From NCBI GenBank assembly GCA_028551475.1, contig CM052356.1, positions 19,805,884 to 19,869,883 on the forward strand: a stretch of 64,000 nt of DNA, read 5' to 3'. A model generated the notes under the pieces. It did not search any database, had not been told where the DNA came from, and saw nothing but the letters and a program-made list of their open reading frames with translations. The translations under genes and the position numbers were made by a program. Numbering within the stretch: the first letter of the stretch is position 1; every line of letters starts with the position of its first letter. Source of the DNA: Casuarina equisetifolia. Taxonomy: Eukaryota; Streptophyta; Magnoliopsida; Fagales; Casuarinaceae. Shown here one piece after another: positions 62,337 through 64,000 of this stretch.

Positions 62337-63904
62337 ATGGCCGATTCAACACCGCTTCTCTCCCAAGCCGAACCGGCCCAGTCCGAAAACATCCCGCCGC
62401 CGGAGAAACCCCTCCCATCTCTTGATTCGAGAATCGAGGGGTTGATTGGGGATTTCGGCTGGTCTCAGTTCCTGCAGGCCCTACTTGTATCTATGGCCTG
62501 GATGTTTGATGCACAACAAACATTCATTAGTGTCTTCACTGATGCACACCCAACGTGGCACTGCACGGAAATCGGGGACGAGTCTTGCAACTCGGCCTCC
62601 AACATCTGCCATCTCCCCAAGAATTTATGGGCCTGGGATTTGCCCGTCCATACTTCAATCATGTCGGAATGGTCCCTGGAGTGTGCTGTTTCCGTTGTCA
62701 CGGGCCTCCCGGCGTCTTCTTTCTTCATGGGATGCCTGGTAGGTGGACTGGTTCTTGCCACTTTGGCCGACTCCTCACTTGGTCGCAAAAACATGCTCTT
62801 TCTCTCTTGCCTTATGATGTCTCTATCTTCGTTGCTAACCGTCTTCGCCACCAATATATGGATGTATTCGGCTTTAAGATTCGTATGCGGTGTTTTCCGT
62901 TCAACACTAGGAACTTCTGCGATTGTGCTTACAACTGAGCGCGTGGGGAAGAGATGGCGTGACCAGGTGGGGGTCATGGGATTCTTTTGTTTCACGCTAG
63001 GGTTTTTATCACTACCAGCTATAGCTTATATCAATCGAGGATTATCGTGGAGGTATCTCTATGTATGGATTTCTATCCCAGCATTATCCTACTCTATGCT
63101 AGTTCGCTTCTTTGTTAACGAGTCTCCGAGATGGCTTTTTGTACGAGGACGTCAGGAAGAAGCAGTGGCAACGTTGAAGAGCTTAGCAACACCTAAACAT
63201 AATAGCTTAACCTGGAGCTTCTCTGGAGTGTCGTTTGATCAAGAAACGGGCAACAGCAATCTTTACTCGGCCTTCAAGATCTTGGTGGAGAAAAGATGGG
63301 CTTTACGAAGGTTGTCGGCAGTTATGGTGATAAGCTTTGGAGTTGGATTGGTGTACTATGGCATGCCATTAGGCCTCGGAAACTTGGCATTCGATCTCTA
63401 TTTGAGTGTTACATTAAACGCCTTATCTGAGCTGCCATCGTCGTTGGTCACTTTCTTCCTCATAGGAAAATTGAACAGAAGGAGCTCAATACTAGTCTTC
63501 ACCACACTTAGTGGGGTTTGCAGCATCATGTGTGTTCTGAAGGGTCAAGTGTGGACAAGATTGCAGATCGCGATGGAGTTAATATCCTTCTTCAGCGCCT
63601 GCACGGCGCTTATATATTACTTATATTCTCGATAGAGCTGTTCCCCACTCTTGTGCGAAACTCAGCTCTGTCAATGGTAAGGCAAGCACTGGTGCTTGGT
63701 GGTGCGCTCTCCCCGGTGATGATTGCTGCCGGGAGAGAAGGTGGACTTTCATCATATGGGGTGTTTGGGGTTGGGATAGGATGTTGTGGGCTGTTTGCAG
63801 CATGTTTGCCAGAGACAAGGGGTAGGACACTCTGTGATACGATGGAGGAGGAAGAGCACAAAGAGAAAGCAGCCTGTAATGTGGTTGGTAACGTCTTGGC
63901 TTAA
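62337..63904 (+). CDS. OCT3: Organic cation/carnitine transporter, OCT3-like, with a one-base frameshift
   Basis: Intronless, about 522 aa if the shift is ignored, close to Arabidopsis OCT3. It belongs to the major facilitator superfamily with 12 predicted membrane helices. The N-terminus MADSTPLLS is followed by GDFGWSQFLQALLVSMAWMF and DAQQTFISVFTDAHPTWHC, a Cys-containing first extracellular loop, the LADSSLGRKNM loop between helices 2 and 3, NESPRWLFVRGR, and C-terminal LVRNSALSMVRQALVLGG and LPETRGRTLCDT. Family members move organic cations such as carnitine or polyamines across plasma or vacuolar membranes. The frame reading from 62337 stops at 63633-63635; the downstream family sequence continues in another frame from about 63614 to 63904, consistent with one missing base at about 63609-63614. 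This is either a recent inactivating deletion that removes the last helices, or an assembly error. No poly(A) signal is seen before the window ends. Confidence 0.88.
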
Positions 63905-64000
63905 CTATTGAAGTATGAAGAATAACTGAAGTTTGTATGTAGATGCAGGATTATTGTAGCTAGCCGGCGAGGCATGTGGGATTGGACAGTTCTACAAATG

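Noticed and set aside
63612-63640. Programmed frameshift in OCT3-like
   Set aside because: No such mechanism is known in this family and no slippery heptamer with downstream structure is seen; deletion or assembly error is simpler.
1-64000. CRISPR arrays, bacterial operons, phage or integrated viral genes
   Set aside because: No regularly spaced repeats, no Shine-Dalgarno-led gene clusters and no viral capsid or replication genes were seen; retroelement sequences all fit plant copia or LINE families.

Overview
This is a nuclear segment from a eudicot plant. All genes carry GT-AG introns with short AT-rich introns, one encodes a nucleus-encoded thylakoid protein (PetM), others belong to plant families (KANADI, REM/B3, plant-type asparaginase), and intergenic DNA holds degraded Ty1/copia and LINE elements. 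The species cannot be fixed from sequence alone; a woody dicot is a guess.

Layout. (1) 83-2521, minus: KAN4/ATS-type GARP transcription factor, five exons visible, 3' end outside the window. (2) 2522-9316: its upstream DNA, a (TC)n tract, one direct-repeat-flanked GC-rich insertion, and several kb with no recognisable gene. (3) 9317-11916, plus: TMEM147 homologue (BOS/translocon-associated membrane protein), 7 exons, 228 aa. (4) 12571-12951, minus: PETM. (5) 13717-18103, minus: a REM16-like transcription factor with three B3 domains, 6 exons, 618 aa. (6) 19628-31078, plus: HRQ1 (RecQ-like 3'-5' DNA helicase), 27 exons, 1261 aa, first intron GC-AG. (7) 31689-34680, plus: ASPGA1-type isoaspartyl peptidase/asparaginase. 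HRQ1 beside ASPGA1 matches the Arabidopsis At5g08110-At5g08100 neighbourhood. (8) 38790-44252: a second copy of the HRQ1-tail plus ASPGA1 block. Its HRQ1 part is a dead three-exon fragment; its asparaginase (40871-43368) is intact. (9) 44.3-61 kb: nested decayed transposons, including a complete but dead copia element with 221-bp LTRs (47335-52104) and a LINE (about 56150-59350). The copia element sits in the first codons of a duplicated organic-cation-transporter gene. (10) 62337-63904, plus: the full-length OCT3-like transporter, with a one-base frameshift near its C-terminus.

The genes do not form a functional pathway; this is ordinary plant gene order. The main interest is evolutionary: a tandem segmental duplication whose two copies can be compared base by base (solo LTR with its empty site, a low-divergence tract suggesting gene conversion, replaced promoter), and a transporter duplicate split by a retrotransposon. 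I found no CRISPR array, bacterial-type operon, or clearly new molecular system. All exon boundaries are by eye from splice consensus, reading frame and family similarity.
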